A DNA stretch of 64,000 nucleotides from Asinibacterium sp. OR53 (GCF_000515315.1 NZ_KI911562.1:1570505-1634504); one strand, 5' to 3'. Shown: positions 44,519-54,687, counted from the first letter of the stretch. Numbers and translations: made by a program. Notes: generated from the sequence alone by a model not told the origin.

Positions 44519-47284
44519 CTAAAAACTAAGGGTCAGATTCAGGTAATAATATCCGCCATTGAAACCAAACTGGGTAGCATTACGGCTGTACACAAACCTG
44601 CCGAAACTGCTGTTATCGAGGAATGGCCCAGCGCTTCCTGGAACCGGCATATTTACTACTTGCAATTTATCGGGATAGGTGTCGAGCACGTTGTTCGCGC
44701 CAAGTGTAGCTGTTAATGATTTGGCCACTTTATACGATACACTCAGGTCCGATACGATCTTGGCGCCGAATGATTCATCCAGTCCGGGGTCGGCTGCATC
44801 TCTGGTATATACTTCGCCATAGCGGGTGAAGCGTATCATGGTGCCGAATTTGCCTGCTTTGTAATTGCCGGAGATGCTCACTTTGCTGCGGGGTTGTGAC
44901 TCTTCCAGTCTTGATTTTTCCTGGCGGCTGAACAGCACATTGCCAAACTGGTCTGCGGGGATTTTATCGGTGCCTTTGATGGGGCCTACTACCAATGTGC
45001 GGTTGTAATTACCCGCCAGTGAAAGTTCCAGTGAAGAGCCTTTTCGCATCCGTGGTCTGTACGACAATACCGCATCAATACCCCTGGTTTCTGTGTTCAC
45101 TGCATTGGTAAAGAATTGTGCAGCGTTCACATCGGGGTAGGGAGTGAGAATAGTATTCACCACAGGGTTGCTGCGGGTAAACTGACTGGTATACACAATG
45201 CGGTTATCGATGCGGATATAATATCCATCTATGGTAACAGAGAAATTATTCGCCGGTTTGAGTGTAACACCCAGGCTTCCGTTGATCGATTTCTCTGCAT
45301 CGAGGGAAGGAATACCGAACGCCTGTGCCACATCGCTGTTGTTGCGGAAAGTACCCACTTGTCTGGGGGTAAGTGTGCCCCCAACGTTCACAAATAAAGT
45401 AGACACGGCGCTGAAATAACGCTGGTGTATGGAAGGAGCCCTGAAGCCATTACTGATGGCTCCGCGTAGACTTACCACATCACTGAGTTTATAACGCATG
45501 GCCAGCTTAGCGGCAATATTGGTACCGTAATCGCTGTAGTTCTCTAACCTTGCAGCTACGTCTGCCAGCCATTTATGGGTAATATCTGCTTCAAAATCGG
45601 CATAGGCGCCGAGAACAGTCCTGGTAGCATTTACTTCATTGGCAGGCTGGTAACCGGGGAATACCTGCGCGCCGCCGGCTTTACCGGAAGATGGATCATA
45701 GTTTTTCCAGGAAGCCTCTTCACCCGCAGTGATCTTATAAAAATCGGTACGCCATTCAGCACCCAAACCTAAGTTGGCACGTTCCATACCCATGATGGCG
45801 CCCAGGTCTTTCGTTATATCTACATTGAATGTATTCTGGTTAAAGCCCAGCTTACCCGCATAGAATTTGGTGGGAGCGCTGGTGGTCATGGCATATTGTG
45901 TGGCATTGTTTGAATTAGCTACATCGAAACGGAAAGAGTTGCCGCCGTATGTGTTGCTGATATCCCATGCCCAATCGTTGGTATTGAATTTGATACCTGC
46001 CATCACCGACTTATCCCATATCTCTGAAAGTATCTGCGGCAGGAAACCGTTGGGATATAATTCAGGAATAACCTGTGATTTCTGGAAAGGATAACGGTAA
46101 AAACCGGCAGCTTCTCCTTTGCGGTAGCTGGCGCCCGCGCTGTAATAAAATTCTGTTTGCTTATTGATATAGAACCCGCCGTTGACCATCAACTGGGCGT
46201 TGCGCAACAGTGAGTTACCGATGGCCATATTATTGTTCCTGTCGAATCCGTATTGGCTTATTGAAGCCTGATCCTGGCTATACAAAGCAGTGCGGCGTGC
46301 TATATAAGCGGCATCGGACTCGCCGCTGTTCCTGCCTACGTTCCAGTTTGTATATACGGGTCCGGTATAGTAACCCGCCCGGTTGGTAGCGCCCCTGTAT
46401 CGCAGGTCGGCAGCAATACCCAGGTAACCGTTTTTAATATCAAAACCGTGGTAGATACCCAACTGGGCCACTTTACCATCGCCCTGGTATTGTTGGCCAA
46501 TCTGTGAAGTAACGGTAGTGCCTTTCGATCTTCTCAATACCACATTCACTACACCTGCAATGGCATCGGAACCATACTGCGAGGCGGCGCCATCACGCAA
46601 TACTTCAATACGGTCGATGGCTGAAGTGGGCAAAGAGTTCATGTCGGTACCCACCGATCCGCGGCCAATGGTTCCGTTGATATTGATGAGTGCAGAGTTG
46701 TGCCTTCGTTTGCCATTCATCAGCACCAGTACCTGGTCGGGACCCAATCCGCGAAGCGTAGCCGGATCGATATGATCGGTACCATCGGAAATGGTTTGTC
46801 GCGATGAATTGAAAGAAGGCGCCACCAGGTTGAGCATTTGTGTAGGTTCTACCTGTCCGGTTGCAGTGAGTTCCGTTACAGAAAACACATCTACCGGCAC
46901 CGGCGTAGCGGTATTGCTTCGCGGAAGGCGCGAACGCGAGCCCAGTACCACTACTTCATTGAGGTTGGTGGCTTCGCCGCGCTCAAGGGAAAAGTCGAGT
47001 GATGAGGATTGTCCGGACTGAACCGTGATGTTCCTGGTGACAGGCTTATAGCCTACATAAGAAACACGGATGGTATAAGTACCCGGTTTCAGGCTCAGCG
47101 TAAAAACACCATTGGCATCGGCCAAGGTGCTTTTGGTACCGGCGCTTACGGTAGCGCCCGATAAAGGAGTACCATCGCCGGAAACCTTACCGGTGACAGT
47201 AGTATTTTGAGCAAAAACAGCAATCGAGAGAAATCCACAAAAAAGGGTAACGCCTAAACGGCGGAAAGCAGCAGAGGTCATCAT
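44519..47284 (-). CDS. TonB-dependent outer-membrane receptor
   Basis: 921 residues: signal peptide (ending IAVFAQ), CarboxypepD_reg-like domain (TVTGKVSGDGTPLSGATVSAGTKSTLADANGVFTLSL), plug (PRSNTATPVPVDVFSVTELTATGQ ... PATLRGLGPDQVLVLMNGKRRHNSALI ... QYGSDAIAGVVNVVLRR) and a barrel ending in YYYLNLTLSF. There is no SusD partner, and the plug is of the type seen in proteobacterial receptors for small ligands. The ligand is unknown. Full length. Confidence 0.92.
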   Translation of the reverse strand: MMTSAAFRRLGVTLFCGFLSIAVFAQNTTVTGKVSGDGTPLSGATVSAGTKSTLADANGVFTLSLKPGTYTIRVSYVGYKPVTRNITVQSGQSSSLDFSLERGEATNLNEVVVLGSRSRLPRSNTATPVPVDVFSVTELTATGQVEPTQMLNLVAPSFNSSRQTISDGTDHIDPATLRGLGPDQVLVLMNGKRRHNSALININGTIGRGSVGTDMNSLPTSAIDRIEVLRDGAASQYGSDAIAGVVNVVLRRSKGTTVTSQIGQQYQGDGKVAQLGIYHGFDIKNGYLGIAADLRYRGATNRAGYYTGPVYTNWNVGRNSGESDAAYIARRTALYSQDQASISQYGFDRNNNMAIGNSLLRNAQLMVNGGFYINKQTEFYYSAGASYRKGEAAGFYRYPFQKSQVIPELYPNGFLPQILSEIWDKSVMAGIKFNTNDWAWDISNTYGGNSFRFDVANSNNATQYAMTTSAPTKFYAGKLGFNQNTFNVDITKDLGAIMGMERANLGLGAEWRTDFYKITAGEEASWKNYDPSSGKAGGAQVFPGYQPANEVNATRTVLGAYADFEADITHKWLADVAARLENYSDYGTNIAAKLAMRYKLSDVVSLRGAISNGFRAPSIHQRYFSAVSTLFVNVGGTLTPRQVGTFRNNSDVAQAFGIPSLDAEKSINGSLGVTLKPANNFSVTIDGYYIRIDNRIVYTSQFTRSNPVVNTILTPYPDVNAAQFFTNAVNTETRGIDAVLSYRPRMRKGSSLELSLAGNYNRTLVVGPIKGTDKIPADQFGNVLFSRQEKSRLEESQPRSKVSISGNYKAGKFGTMIRFTRYGEVYTRDAADPGLDESFGAKIVSDLSVSYKVAKSLTATLGANNVLDTYPDKLQVVNMPVPGSAGPFLDNSSFGRFVYSRNATQFGFNGGYYYLNLTLSF

Positions 47285-47365
47285 AGCGTAGAGTTTAGAT
47301 AAGGATTACTTAAAAATAGTAAAATCCTTTCATACTTCGCTAACCTCGTTTTACCACAGCCGGGC

Positions 47366-47830
47366 TTACATGACTGCCCTGTTGTAAGCTTCGAGGGCCT
47401 TTCTTCTATGGTTATTCGTAATCCCCAGGATGATACCGGTAATTTCAGCTCCAAAACAGATGGAGAAAGCAAAAGGGGCTTTATCGAAAGGAGTACCCGG
47501 AGCTTTTTTTTGCTGATTAACTTGAACAGCTGCTACCCCAAGAGCAGTAAGAGCAATAGGCAACGTGATCCAGGTAGCAAGGTTTTGTCCACGGAATTTT
47601 TTCATTTCCTCAGCAGATGCTGGATGAGTTTTCAGAATAGAATCCAATTGTTTGCCTGTAAGGACTTCATTGTTTAACGTGAAAACAATACTGGGGTATC
47701 GCCCTCCAGTGTGGGCGAGGACCCTTTTGATGGTACTGTCTGTTTTAGGTTGAGTCTCATTTTTCTGGGCTTGTATGAGGAGCGGACACCATAATAATAA
47801 TAGTGTCAATAAGCGTAAATAATGTTTCAT
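47366..47830 (-). CDS. Exported hypothetical protein
   Basis: 154 residues: signal peptide (MKHYLRLLTLLLLWCPLLIQAQ), a hydrophilic part (residues 23-85) and two possible membrane helices (LATWITLPIALTALGVAAV and FAFSICFGAEITGIILGI) near the C-terminus. No family recognised. It is 81 bases upstream of the TonB receptor gene on the same strand and might be co-expressed. Confidence 0.6.
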   Translation of the reverse strand: MKHYLRLLTLLLLWCPLLIQAQKNETQPKTDSTIKRVLAHTGGRYPSIVFTLNNEVLTGKQLDSILKTHPASAEEMKKFRGQNLATWITLPIALTALGVAAVQVNQQKKAPGTPFDKAPFAFSICFGAEITGIILGITNNHRRKALEAYNRAVM

Positions 47831-47987
47831 AAAGCTTAGATAAGTACCCTAAAAATATTTTATTTAAGGTTAATATGAAGTTAATCCCGGCAAATGAAGT
47901 GTTAATACCTTTTGTGATAACCCGTATATAAAAGCAAAGCACCCATAGATGCTGAGTGCTTTACTTTTAGCTGTTACATGATGATCG

Positions 47988-48896
47988 TTACAGTGTAATT
48001 GATATATGCAAATTGCCTCTCCAGTTTAACCTGGTTTGACCATCGGCATAGTGCTGACTGAAAGGCGCCTGTGCATTCAAACCAACTGTAAAACGTTGCA
48101 GGTTTATTTCCACACCGGCAGAAGCGGTGGCGATATATCCTCCTGTTGCATCTACCGGTTGGTGATGGAGCACATTGCCTGCCGTATACTCATACATGGC
48201 CCCGATATTGGGCAGCAGGTTGATTTCTTTACCAACAGGAATACTGTAAAAAGCAATGCTGTTGGCGGTCAGTTTATCTCCGAAACGATAAGCGTCTTTA
48301 GCCGTATTGAGTTTGTAACTGGCGGTAGTATTCACACCCCAGTTGCCAACACGCACGTTATAAATGGCATTGAAAAGGAAATCGATACTGCCGGTTCCCA
48401 ATTGCGCATTCACATCTCTTACAGTAAGGTTGGGGTCTTTGACATTCACACCGAAAGCGCCGGTGGGCAGCTTTACGCCACCGCCGATCCACAGTTGTTG
48501 CTCCGTGCCCATCCTGTTTCCCCTGGTCATTTTGTGAAACACCTGATAATTGGCAAGCAGGGTAATATCGCCCACGCCGTTTCGATGACTAATGCCGTCG
48601 TCATCAATCTGCTTGTTGAGGTGATAAGGTATAAAGCCCAGTAATTGCCAGTGCCTGCCTGCATTCAAACCGCCCCAGACTTCAATGGTGTTGTAAAAAT
48701 TTTTGCTGAACTGCGAAGAGTCTGCTGCGAGCTGTGTATTGTAATTCATATAATGGTAACGGAGACCGATGAATTTACTTTTGAAATGAGGCAACAGGCC
48801 CATATAGAAATTACCGCCTCCACACCCGCAGATATCACAAGCGAAACTGTACAGGCTGGCTGATAAAAAAATAATAACGATCAATATCTTTTTCAT
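47988..48896 (-). CDS. Outer-membrane transporter-like protein with CDICGCGGG motif
   Basis: 302 residues from ATG 48896. Signal peptide ends at SFA and the mature protein begins CDICGCGGGNFYMGLLPHF, a likely metal-binding end. The rest is made of amphipathic strands with many aromatic residues (GLRYHYMNYNTQL..., VGDITLLANYQVFHKMTRG, LNWRGNLHISITL) and fits an outer-membrane barrel of the 'transporter' or phenol-pathway type. It lies next to a Cys-rich exported protein, so metal handling is plausible. Confidence 0.65.
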   Translation of the reverse strand: MKKILIVIIFLSASLYSFACDICGCGGGNFYMGLLPHFKSKFIGLRYHYMNYNTQLAADSSQFSKNFYNTIEVWGGLNAGRHWQLLGFIPYHLNKQIDDDGISHRNGVGDITLLANYQVFHKMTRGNRMGTEQQLWIGGGVKLPTGAFGVNVKDPNLTVRDVNAQLGTGSIDFLFNAIYNVRVGNWGVNTTASYKLNTAKDAYRFGDKLTANSIAFYSIPVGKEINLLPNIGAMYEYTAGNVLHHQPVDATGGYIATASAGVEINLQRFTVGLNAQAPFSQHYADGQTRLNWRGNLHISITL

Positions 48897-48996
48897 GTAG
48901 GTTGATGAATTGGGTAAATGAAGTATCATCCGGCTATTTTAGTCGGCATAATACGAGTGAGAAGTAGTTAATCCATGGTCAATGGAGAAAGGAAGA

Positions 48997-49371
48997 TTAC
49001 ACGGTAGGGGGGTGAAAGACAGCCAGTGACCGATCGACCGACTTGCCTGCCTGGAAGATGGGGAAGTACGCGTGGTCTCCAGGCGTATTGTGAAACTGAT
49101 AACTGGCGAAAAAGGATTTGGAAGAGATCACTTCGTTACCCTTTTCCATTTTCCGGTTAGGGTCCTGACTGTCCTTGTTGTCTTCCTGTTTCAGTCTTTT
49201 GGAAAGCTGGCATCTGCCGCAACAATGCATTTTGGGGTTGGCCTTGTTGATACAGAGGGTTTTAGCAATGTATGCTTGGTTAGCATAGAAGTTGACAACA
49301 ATCACAGCTTTGCTGAATATCTGCGCAGAAAACGCAATCAGAAATACCGTTGCCGTGAATTGTTTAAACAT
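48997..49371 (-). CDS. Cys-rich exported protein, putative metal-related
   Basis: 124 residues from ATG 49371 (the frame is open to 49536). Hydrophobic N-terminal helix (FTATVFLIAFSAQIFSKAVIVVNFYANQAYIA) followed by CINKANPKMHCCGRCQLSKRLKQED, a pattern 'C.NK..P...C.GkC.L.k.l' that recurs in small Bacteroidota envelope proteins near copper or heavy-metal genes. Likely anchored in the inner membrane or periplasmic. Same strand as the CDICGCGGG protein, about 100 bases upstream. Confidence 0.65.
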   Translation of the reverse strand: MFKQFTATVFLIAFSAQIFSKAVIVVNFYANQAYIAKTLCINKANPKMHCCGRCQLSKRLKQEDNKDSQDPNRKMEKGNEVISSKSFFASYQFHNTPGDHAYFPIFQAGKSVDRSLAVFHPPTV

Positions 49372-49399
49372 TGAATAGTAAGCTGTATAAATTTCGAGA

Positions 49400-49407
49400 C
49401 AAAGGTA
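49400..49407 (-). promoter_or_regulatory. -7 box for the Cys-rich gene
   Basis: Read on the minus strand, TACCTTTG matches TAnnTTTG exactly, about 28 bases before the ATG at 49371. No convincing -33 box. Confidence 0.35.
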
Positions 49408-49482
49408 GTATGAATCCCGTCGAAATATGAGTATTTTTAAACTGATTGTTATCAATACTATGTATGACTTAAATCTTGTTCT

Positions 49483-49896
49483 ATGAAAAAAAGCATTTTG
49501 TACCTCTTTACCCTGGTAATCATTGTGTCTGTTCATGCACAGGAAAAAAATTACAAAGTGGTATTCGATATGTCCAGCAAGGATACCGTCAACCAGCAGG
49601 CTGTTACCCGCGAAATTGGGCTCATCAAAGGCGCTTCACCGGAAGCGAAATTGGAAGTTGTGGTGTATGGCCAGGGGCTCGACCTGGTAGTGAAGGGCCG
49701 CTCTTCGCAGCAGGCCGCTGTACAGCAACTCATCGCCGATAACAAAGCAAGCTTCAAAGTCTGCGCCATGACCCTGAAAAGGAATAACCTCACCAAAGAT
49801 CAATTAGTGCCCGGCGTGGAAATCGTGCCCGACGGTATCTATGAGATCATCTCAAAACAACGGGATGGATGGGGTTACATTAAAGTAGGGCATTGA
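49483..49896 (+). CDS. Exported DsrE-family protein
   Basis: 137 residues with a signal peptide (ending SVHAQ). The DsrE fold is evident: KVVFDMSSKDTVNQQAVTREIGLIKGASPEAKLEVVVYGQGLDLVVKG ... FKVCAMTLKRNNLTKDQLVPGVEIVPDGIYEIISKQRDGWGYIKVGH. The cysteine in VCAMTL is where DsrE proteins carry sulfur, and the final 'GWgYIK' is typical. Sulfur-transfer or redox role in the periplasm is likely; no partner is seen. Confidence 0.85.
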   Translation: MKKSILYLFTLVIIVSVHAQEKNYKVVFDMSSKDTVNQQAVTREIGLIKGASPEAKLEVVVYGQGLDLVVKGRSSQQAAVQQLIADNKASFKVCAMTLKRNNLTKDQLVPGVEIVPDGIYEIISKQRDGWGYIKVGH

Positions 49897-50047
49897 TTGA
49901 AATTGTTTCGTATCTTGAATACCATCTCCCCCCAAATCCCCCAATAGTCAACGGCCCATTGTAATCTTTTACAAGGGAAAGGCAACCTGTATTGTTAATA
50001 GCAAAGGTTGTGCTAGGTGTTTTGTTTTGAAAAAACCAAACCTGAAT

Positions 50048-52873
50048 ATGAAACGAAAACTCGTATCACTAGCCCGTTGTTTAACAGCATTATGCTGTTT
50101 ACTTGGAACTGCTGCTTCTTACGGCCAATTCGATCCGTCAACCAAACTCCCGGTTGATCCGGAAGTGAAAATAGGTAAGCTGTCCAATGGACTTACCTAT
50201 TATATCCGGAAGAATGCAAAACCAGAAAAGAAAGTACAGTTGCGTCTGGTAGTGAATGCAGGCTCTGTACTGGAAGATGCAGACCAACTGGGGCTGGCTC
50301 ACATGATGGAACATATGAATTTCAATGGTTCTGCTCACTTTCCCAAGAATGAGCTTGTCAGTTATCTGCAGTCAATCGGTGTTCAATTTGGCGCCGATTT
50401 GAATGCGTACACCAGTTTTGATGAAACGGTGTACATATTGCCTATCCCTACAGACGACCCGGTAAAAATAGAGAAAGGGTTCACCATACTGGAAGACTGG
50501 GCTGCCCATGCTTCATTGGATACTGCTGAGATCAACAAGGAGAGAGGAGTGGTACTGGAAGAGTCCCGCATGCGCAAAGGAGCCACTGAGCGTATGGGGA
50601 AAAAATATTTCCCTGTCTTGTTTAACGGATCACTTTATTCAGAGCGGCTGCCTATAGGAAAAGATAGCATTATCCAGCATTTTAAACCAGAAGCACTGGA
50701 GAGATTTTATAAAACATGGTACAGACCCGACCTGATGGCTGTAGTGGTGGTAGGTGATATTGACCCGGCGCTTGCCGAACAACAAATACATGCCCATTTT
50801 GATCAACTGCAAAACCCGCCTGGAGAATTACAGCGGCCATCTATTATTCCAATAGCCGACCGTGTGAATAATACTGCTATGGTGCTTACAGATAAAGAAC
50901 AAACCGCCAATATACTGCAAGTGTACAATTATATTGAAAAAGCAGAGCCCATTACTACCTGGGGCGATTACAGGAAATCTGTTACAGAAGGATTATTCAA
51001 TGCATTGGTGAACCAGCGTTTATCGGAACTGTCGCAGCAGCCAGATGCCCCATTTATATTAGGTGCCACTATGTTCTATGGATTGATAAGAGGCTACCGC
51101 AGTTTTGTCTCTTTTGCCATGCTGGGTGATAAGCCAGCCAAAGGAGCGTTGGACGCACTCATCACTACTACCGAATCGGTAAAGAAATTTGGATTCCTGG
51201 CAACAGAATTGGAACGTGCCAAAAAGAACCTGCTGGCCCAGGCAGAGCAGGCATTTAATAACAGCGATAAGATGGAATCGGGCAGGTTGGTACTGGAATA
51301 TGTTGCTCATTTTCTAAGTGGTGCTCCCATCGTTGGTTCTGTTAACCGTTACGCGTTCCTGAAAAAGACGCTTGCCGGTATTAAACTGGAAGAAGTGAAT
51401 GCACTGGCCGGTAAAACAGAATCATCGCAGGGAAAATTTGCTTTATTGATGGCCAATGAAAAAAGCAAACCTGCATTACCGGATGACCCGCAGCTGGTTG
51501 AATGGACCCTGGCTGCCCATAAACTGCCTGTGAAAGCCTATGAAGAAAAAGCGGTCGTTAAAAAACTGTTTGACAAGCTGCCCACACCCGGCCGCATCAC
51601 GAACACCACCACTAATACAGCATTGGGCACTACCGACCTGACACTTAGTAACGGCATTACCGTTACACTGAAACCCACTGAATTCAAAAACGATGAAATA
51701 CATATGGATGGCTGGCGTTGGGGTGGCAGTCATAAATACAGCCTTGCCGATAAACAAACAACTTCGAACTTTTCATCCATTATACGATTGATGGGAGTAA
51801 AGGATATTTCGGCCATTGATTTACGTAAACTCCTGGCAGGTAGAACACTGAATGTAACTCCTTACCTGAATGAAGATGATGAAGGAATAGAAGGAACCTG
51901 CAATGCAAAAGAGCTTGAATTATTTTTTCAACTGGTGCACCTGTATTTTACGTCGCCCCGTAAGGATACGGCTGTTTTTAAATCGTTTGTAACCTCACAG
52001 AAAAGTATGATGGCCAATATGCTTGCTAATCCGAACCTGTATTATGCAGATACCATCAACAAAATCACTTATGCAGGCAATCCCTGGGCGCCGAAGTTTC
52101 CCACCCCGGCAGATTTTGATAATATCAGCCTGGACCGGATGATGGATATCTATAAAAACATATTCAGTAACGGTTATGGCATGCACTTTACGTTCGTGGG
52201 TAATATTGATATGGATAAACTCAAACCCCTGCTAGAAACGTACCTCGCGAGCCTGCCTGCCAGCCCCATGACAAACAGTTTTAAAGATGTGGGATTACGC
52301 CCGGTAAAAGGTATTATCAATACAACAGTGAAGCGCGGAACTGCCAAGAAAAGCCAGGTCAATGTGATTTTTACGGGAGAAGGGAAATACAGCAAAGACG
52401 AAGCGTTGAAGTTGCGGATGCTTACAGAGGCGCTGAACATCAAAATCATTGAAAAGTTACGGGAAGACATGAGTGGGGTCTATTATGGAACTATGTCCGG
52501 ATCATTGATCAATCGCCCTTATAACCACTACAGGGTTGAGACAAGTTTTCCATGCGGACCTGAAAATGTTACAAAGCTTACTGCCGCGCTTTTTGATATC
52601 ATAAAAGATGCGCAGGATAAGGGGATAGAAGAGAAGGACCTGAATAAAGTAAAAGAAACATTGAAAAAGCAATACGACGATCAAATCACAACCAGTAACA
52701 ATTGGTGGCTACTTCATCTTAGCCGCTCCTGGATAGAGCAGGACGATCCGGCCTGGATACTGCAATACAAAACAAAAGTAGATGCCGTTACTTCGGCTGA
52801 CTTGAAAGAAGGGGCAAAGAAATATTTAAACATGAAGAATTATATTCACGTAGTACTGAATCCTGAGAATTAG
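50048..52873 (+). CDS. M16-family zinc metallopeptidase
   Basis: 941 residues from ATG 50048 (the frame is open to TTG 50027). Signal peptide ends near AASYGQ. The inverted zinc motif HMMEH (85-89) with a downstream glutamate in EINKERGVVLEE shows an active N-terminal half. Two inactive M16 halves follow, as in PqqL-like enzymes. It would cut peptides in the periplasm, for example those brought in by outer-membrane pumps. A hairpin terminator lies 16 bases after the stop. Confidence 0.92.
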   Translation: MKRKLVSLARCLTALCCLLGTAASYGQFDPSTKLPVDPEVKIGKLSNGLTYYIRKNAKPEKKVQLRLVVNAGSVLEDADQLGLAHMMEHMNFNGSAHFPKNELVSYLQSIGVQFGADLNAYTSFDETVYILPIPTDDPVKIEKGFTILEDWAAHASLDTAEINKERGVVLEESRMRKGATERMGKKYFPVLFNGSLYSERLPIGKDSIIQHFKPEALERFYKTWYRPDLMAVVVVGDIDPALAEQQIHAHFDQLQNPPGELQRPSIIPIADRVNNTAMVLTDKEQTANILQVYNYIEKAEPITTWGDYRKSVTEGLFNALVNQRLSELSQQPDAPFILGATMFYGLIRGYRSFVSFAMLGDKPAKGALDALITTTESVKKFGFLATELERAKKNLLAQAEQAFNNSDKMESGRLVLEYVAHFLSGAPIVGSVNRYAFLKKTLAGIKLEEVNALAGKTESSQGKFALLMANEKSKPALPDDPQLVEWTLAAHKLPVKAYEEKAVVKKLFDKLPTPGRITNTTTNTALGTTDLTLSNGITVTLKPTEFKNDEIHMDGWRWGGSHKYSLADKQTTSNFSSIIRLMGVKDISAIDLRKLLAGRTLNVTPYLNEDDEGIEGTCNAKELELFFQLVHLYFTSPRKDTAVFKSFVTSQKSMMANMLANPNLYYADTINKITYAGNPWAPKFPTPADFDNISLDRMMDIYKNIFSNGYGMHFTFVGNIDMDKLKPLLETYLASLPASPMTNSFKDVGLRPVKGIINTTVKRGTAKKSQVNVIFTGEGKYSKDEALKLRMLTEALNIKIIEKLREDMSGVYYGTMSGSLINRPYNHYRVETSFPCGPENVTKLTAALFDIIKDAQDKGIEEKDLNKVKETLKKQYDDQITTSNNWWLLHLSRSWIEQDDPAWILQYKTKVDAVTSADLKEGAKKYLNMKNYIHVVLNPEN

Positions 52874-52888
52874 TTATCAAACCTGTTG

Positions 52889-52925
52889 ATAAGCCGCATA
52901 GCTGTAACACGGCTATGCGGCTTAT
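52889..52925. terminator. Bidirectional hairpin terminator
   Basis: ATAAGCCGCATAGC, 9-base loop, GCTATGCGGCTTAT, then TTTTAT, between two convergent genes. Confidence 0.85.
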
Positions 52926-52936
52926 TTTATCGGATA

Positions 52937-53857
52937 CTATTGAAAATGTTTTTGTATGGCTTTGGGAAAATCTGCCAGGGCTACTTCCGGAGCATCGATA
53001 TCCGGATGCCAGAGTTTTTCCCATTCAAAACTGTAATAACCTTTGTAACCGCCTTTGTATAAAGCATCGATGGCTTCGAAAATGGGTACTTCTCCCTGGC
53101 CCAGCAATACATAATGCTCTTTGCCATTGACATACTTAAAGTCTTTGAGGTGGGTATGGAAAATATAATCTTTCAATTGGGCATAGACAGATGCGGGTGA
53201 TTCTTTTTCTTTCGTCCACATATTGGCCACATCCCATACCATGCCCACATGCGGATGTTTCGATGCATCCATGATCATTTTCAGCTCATCGGTCTTCACC
53301 GCATCGCCATGCGATTCGAGCAACACTTTAACGTTTTTGCCCTGCGCATAATTACCCAGTTCCAGTAATCCGCTGATGATTCTGTCGATGGTTGCTTTGC
53401 GCTGGTCGTCTTTGGGCAGGCTGTTAGGGAATACGCGTACATAAGGGCAATTCAATTGCTGCGCCAGGTCGATGAACTGTTTGGCAGCAGCTATGTTTTT
53501 TTGCCTTGCCTCAGCATTAGCATGGTGTAATTCGGCAGAAGAGCCAAGGTCAACAAACCGCAATCCTTTATCGGTTGCCTGTTGCAGACTGGCCGCAATT
53601 TTTCCAGGTGTACTGAACTCGGGGCATTTTCCCAGATCGATCTGTCGTTGGATTCCCCTGATCTCGATTCCATTGTAACCGTTTTGTTGTGCGAAGTCCA
53701 GTATCTGGGAGTAGGTCCAGTCGGGACAACCCAATGTAGAGAAAGCCAGCAAAGGCTTGTGTTTTTTTATTGTGTTTCCAAATGCAGTAGCGGCAAAAGG
53801 AACGGGCAGGACGGCAAGACCGGTCTTCAGAAAATTCCTGCGGGAATACGGTTTCAT
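52937..53857 (-). CDS. Exported sugar phosphate isomerase/epimerase-like protein
   Basis: 306 residues. A twin-arginine signal is suggested by SRRNFLKTGLAVLPVPFAATAFG. The TIM barrel of the AP endonuclease 2 family follows: FSTLGCPDWTYSQILDFAQQNGYNGIEIRGI, VKVLLESHGDAVKTDELKMIMD, VGMVWDVANMWTKE, YIFHTHLKDFKYVNGKEHYVLLGQGEVPIFEAIDAL and GYYSFEWEKLW. The metal-binding E, D, H and E are kept. It probably isomerises or epimerises a sugar in the periplasm. Confidence 0.87.
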   Translation of the reverse strand: MKPYSRRNFLKTGLAVLPVPFAATAFGNTIKKHKPLLAFSTLGCPDWTYSQILDFAQQNGYNGIEIRGIQRQIDLGKCPEFSTPGKIAASLQQATDKGLRFVDLGSSAELHHANAEARQKNIAAAKQFIDLAQQLNCPYVRVFPNSLPKDDQRKATIDRIISGLLELGNYAQGKNVKVLLESHGDAVKTDELKMIMDASKHPHVGMVWDVANMWTKEKESPASVYAQLKDYIFHTHLKDFKYVNGKEHYVLLGQGEVPIFEAIDALYKGGYKGYYSFEWEKLWHPDIDAPEVALADFPKAIQKHFQ

Positions 53858-53959
53858 ATGAAATGATTTAGTACGCTAGATGCCCTAAATATACAGGAAG
53901 TTTTTTTGTACATTTCTGAAGGATTCTTCAATTTTATCGAACCTTAAAAATTATCTGAT

Positions 53960-54577
53960 ATGAGCAGTTATCCTATGCGCGATCCGGTACAGGATCATCT
54001 CATCACTCCGCAGAATGCCGCTCTGCTGATCATAGATTACCAGCCCGTGCAGGTGAATTCCATTAACTCTATGCCAAGGAGCCAACTGGTAGCCAATATT
54101 GTGAATGTAACGGAATTGATCCGTTCTTTTAATATACCGGTTGTACTCAGCACCGTGAATGTGGCAACAGGTATCAATAAAGAAACCATCCCATCGTTGT
54201 TGAATGTGTTACAGGGTATGCCTTCTTATGACAGAACTACTATCAATGCATGGGAAGACGCAGCGTTCAATGAAGCAGTGAAGAAAACAGGCAGAAAGAA
54301 ATTGTTGATGACAGCGCTCTGGACAGAAGCCTGTCTGAGCTTCCCCACTTTAGACGCATTGAAAGAAGGGTATGAAGTATATCCGATTGTAGATGCTGTG
54401 GGAGGTACTTCGCTTATAGCACATGAAACAGCGCTCAGAAGGGTAGAGCAAGCGGGAGCGCAGCTCACCAGCATAGCACAACTGGCCTGTGAATTGCAGC
54501 GCGACTGGAACCGAAGCGATACCGCCAAACACATGGTGAAGGCATTAACCAATGCAGGCGCATTTTTAAAACTGTAG
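53960..54577 (+). CDS. Isochorismatase-family hydrolase
   Basis: 205 residues. LLIIDYQPVQVNSI carries the first catalytic aspartate; the lysine in KKLLMTALWTEACLSFPTLDAL and the cysteine in EACLSF complete the Asp-Lys-Cys triad. This branch (YcaC-like) hydrolyses amides or esters of unknown identity. It stands alone between the isomerase and the REP-like repeat. Confidence 0.9.
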   Translation: MSSYPMRDPVQDHLITPQNAALLIIDYQPVQVNSINSMPRSQLVANIVNVTELIRSFNIPVVLSTVNVATGINKETIPSLLNVLQGMPSYDRTTINAWEDAAFNEAVKKTGRKKLLMTALWTEACLSFPTLDALKEGYEVYPIVDAVGGTSLIAHETALRRVEQAGAQLTSIAQLACELQRDWNRSDTAKHMVKALTNAGAFLKL

Positions 54578-54600
54578 TAAATTAAGGTATTGTACGAAGA

Positions 54601-54682
54601 ACGTCATCCCGAGCGAGCGAAGCGAGTCGAGGGATCTGCTTGAATGTTCAGTGAGATCCCTCGGCTACGCTCGGGATGACGT
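54601..54682. repeat. REP-like palindromic element / terminator
   Basis: ACGTCATCCCGAGCG at one end and its exact complement at the other, with a nested GAGGGATCT ... AGATCCCTC pair. The 'GTCATCCCGAGCGAAGCGAGGGATCT' type word is a well-known dispersed palindrome in Bacteroidota and other phyla. Here it sits between convergent genes and could end transcripts from both sides. Confidence 0.85.
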
Positions 54683-54687
54683 TTCGA

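Noticed and set aside
48036..48644. A 202-codon open frame on the plus strand
   Set aside because: Antisense to the CDICGCGGG barrel gene, which has a signal peptide and consistent beta-strand pattern.
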